Source: Phorcus lineatus
Lineage: Eukaryota > Mollusca > Gastropoda > Trochida > Trochidae
Assembly: GCA_921293015.1 (NCBI GenBank)
Contig: OV121087.1
Location: 5,654,501-5,718,500, forward strand
DNA: 64,000 nucleotides
Direction of reading: 5' to 3'
In this document: positions 62,263-64,000 of the stretch, piece by piece
Layout of the letters: each line of letters begins with the position of its first letter
Numbering within the stretch: position 1 is the stretch's first letter
Program-made: the position numbers and the translations under genes
Notes under the pieces: generated by a model
What the model saw: only the letters and a program-made list of their open reading frames with translations
Databases searched by the model: none
What the model was told of the DNA's origin: nothing

Positions 62263-63799
62263 CTAGAATCTTGGGCAGTTTCTTCTGGGGTAATCGCCCT
62301 GTGTTCTGTTTCTATAGGTGGGAGTAGGTATGTTTTGGTATATGCTTTCAAAGAAAGTTTCCCAGGTGTCGGTATAGAAGCCGTATTTTGTGCCTTGTGC
62401 ATATATCCTAGTCATTTTGGAGTGATGTTCCTTTTCACTGTGTGCTGGATGTGAGTTGATAATCACTTGTGTTATGAACTCTATAAATTTGTTTAAAGAA
62501 AATGCTGTGGCATTTTGTATTGCGCTTGTTACTGATTTCCTGTCTTCTAATTTGTTTCTTAAATCATCTCTGCTTGCTTGTGACTGTGATTTGCGGTGGT
62601 CAGGTTTTTGTGTTTGCAATTGCTTGCTTTTGTTAGCGACTTTCTTACTTGTTTTGGTTCTGGCATTATCCTGTTTGTTCCTTTTAGAAGGTGTTTTGTT
62701 TGTCTCCATGTGGTGGGTGTTGTTTTGGTGTTTCTTACTGGAAGTACATGTTAGTATTCTTTGGCTCTCTTCCAATGCAGTTTCTAGTTGTTCCTCAACT
62801 ATGTGTATTCTGCTTTGGTTAGGAGTGCCGGATGCAGCCATGTCAGCATATGTTGATTTGTTGGGGTTTGATTTGTGATTTGGCGAGGAAGATCTATTTG
62901 GGCGAAAGGTGACACTAAGATTCTTATTGCTTTGTTGGTTGATTGTTCTATCTGTGTGTGTGTTCTTCTGAAAAAAGTGTTTATTTAGCCTTTGTACTTC
63001 GGCCTGTCTTGTGGGACATTTGTTTGAGAGTGGGCTGTGTCCTAGTGTATCACAGTTGATGCAATAGAATTTCTTGTGGCATTTGTCTGAGTTGTGTTTT
63101 CTTTCACAACATTTACTGCATCGTTCTTGGTTGGAGCACTTATGTTTTGTATGCCCTATTTCAAAGCATCTTCTGCAAATTGTTGGCTGTTTCAAGTAGG
63201 GTTCTACTCTAACTTTGGGATATCCGCCAAAGATTATGTTTCTTGGTAGATTTTTTGTGTCGAATGTAATGATTACAGAGGGCGTGTTTCTGTCCTGGTT
63301 TTTGATTCTTTGTACTGTAATGATATTAATATTGTAGTTGTATTTGTTTGCTACTTCTCTAGCTTCTTCTAGATCTTCATCAGTAAGGTCCTGATCTATT
63401 TTTATAACCCCTTTGGATTGTGTTTCCCAGTAGGGTGTGGCGAATTTTATTGGTGTCTGCCCTATGGTAGTTTGTGATTTTATTATTTCCATGTATTGTG
63501 TTTCTGCTGTGACTAGGAAGCCTTTGCCACACCTTTTAATGTAGGATGGTGGCATTCCATTTTTTTGTAGTTGTCTTACTATGTTTTGCGTAGAGTATGA
63601 TTCTGAAAGTATTTTGTTGTCGGTGGCTAGCATGAGCTTTTGGATAGTATGTGTTTTTCGTTTGCTGTGGTCCGTTTTGTTTGGGGTTGTTGTTTTTGTT
63701 TTTTTTAGCCTGATTTGCTCCGTTTGATTCTTGAGAGATATTTGATTCTAAGTCATCTGTGTTATCTCTAGCCCTTTTTTTGCTAGATACAGTTTCCAT
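62263..63799 (-). pseudogene. I/Nimb-type LINE ORF1, gag-like zinc-knuckle protein
   Basis: The start codon is at 63799-63797, opening METVSSKKRARDNTDD. The first frame closes at 63536, and the long frame (to 62263) takes over. The two join if one base is skipped in an A8 run (T8 at 63699-63706 on the plus strand). The protein has a basic, Asn-rich N-terminus, an RNA-binding-like middle (GYPKVRVEPYLKQP) and then zinc knuckles: CRRCFEIGHTKHKC, CSKCCERKHNSDKC and CINCDTLGHSPLSNKC. The C-terminus is Lys/Gln/Ser-rich. It would bind element RNA. ORF2 begins 45 bp after its end. Confidence 0.85.
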
Positions 63800-64000
63800 G
63801 GGTTAAGGAAAGGAAGAAGTATGTAGTTTATATTTCATTTAAAAGTAGATGCCAGTAAGAAAAATCGACAGAGAAGCATATAATCCAAATCTTTATAGCA
63901 ACAACCTGAGAAAGATGTTTGTAAAACTGTCCCGGTATTTAACATTTCCTGTTGTTTGACGATGAAGATTTGAGGATTAAGGTTAACGAGCCCACTCATG
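63800..64000 (-). other. 5' flank or 5' UTR of the LINE, runs off the window
   Basis: Two hundred bases upstream of ORF1. The 5' end of the element is not visible in the window. Confidence 0.4.

Overview
This is AT-rich animal DNA: short exons with GT-AG introns, long gene-poor stretches, and a dense load of retrotransposons and DNA transposons. A tRNA-derived SINE ending in a GTTAAACACCAACTCAC-type tail and an element ending in CATAAGCCCATCGGGTC...GATGAGCTAA are repeats I associate from memory with molluscs. I therefore read it as a mollusc, probably a gastropod, but the species cannot be fixed from the sequence alone.

The only host gene I can support lies on the minus strand between about 37.6 kb and 12.4 kb, and possibly on to 11.4 kb. 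Its exons, in transcript order, are one SRCR-like exon and then 15 immunoglobulin-like exons that alternate between two types. Type B is a canonical Ig domain with an extra cysteine pair. Type A keeps the Ig outline but lacks the Ig disulfide. Every exon starts and ends in phase 1, so any whole number of exons can be gained or lost without breaking the frame. In the middle, a B-A exon pair sits on a 2,394-bp unit that is repeated almost perfectly: five exon pairs and four long introns, 15058-25595. Older, diverged B and A exons flank the array on both sides. It looks like a cell-surface or secreted Ig-superfamily protein, possibly adhesive or immune. I found no signal-peptide exon or membrane exon.

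The intron upstream of the array holds a three-level nest: a diverged piece of the same repeat unit, cut by a short inverted-repeat element, cut by an 8.8-kb BEL/Pao LTR retrotransposon (5-bp target duplication), which itself carries a SINE (11-bp target duplication). The BEL element is dead, with frameshifts, stops, an 820-bp tandem duplication over its 5' LTR and gag, and a 156-bp in-frame duplication in integrase. A degenerate Tc1/mariner copy (37931-39446) lies just upstream of the SRCR exon.

From 41.6 to 49.7 kb there is a decayed L1-like LINE. Its endonuclease is split by a 3.8-kb long-inverted-repeat (foldback-like) element, and its reverse transcriptase by a 2-kb element built of 145-bp tandem repeats. 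Five 3' fragments of another LINE family, sharing the terminal motif TTGTTTAAACCA, are scattered from 43 to 57 kb. From 55.4 to 56.6 kb there are nested inverted-repeat elements. The right end (57.8-63.8 kb, minus strand) is an almost full-length I/Nimb-type LINE with a zinc-knuckle ORF1 and an endonuclease-RT-RNase H ORF2. It has one frameshift in each ORF, and the first catalytic Asp of the RT motif is replaced by Ala. The first 11 kb and 49.7-54.2 kb hold no gene that I can support.
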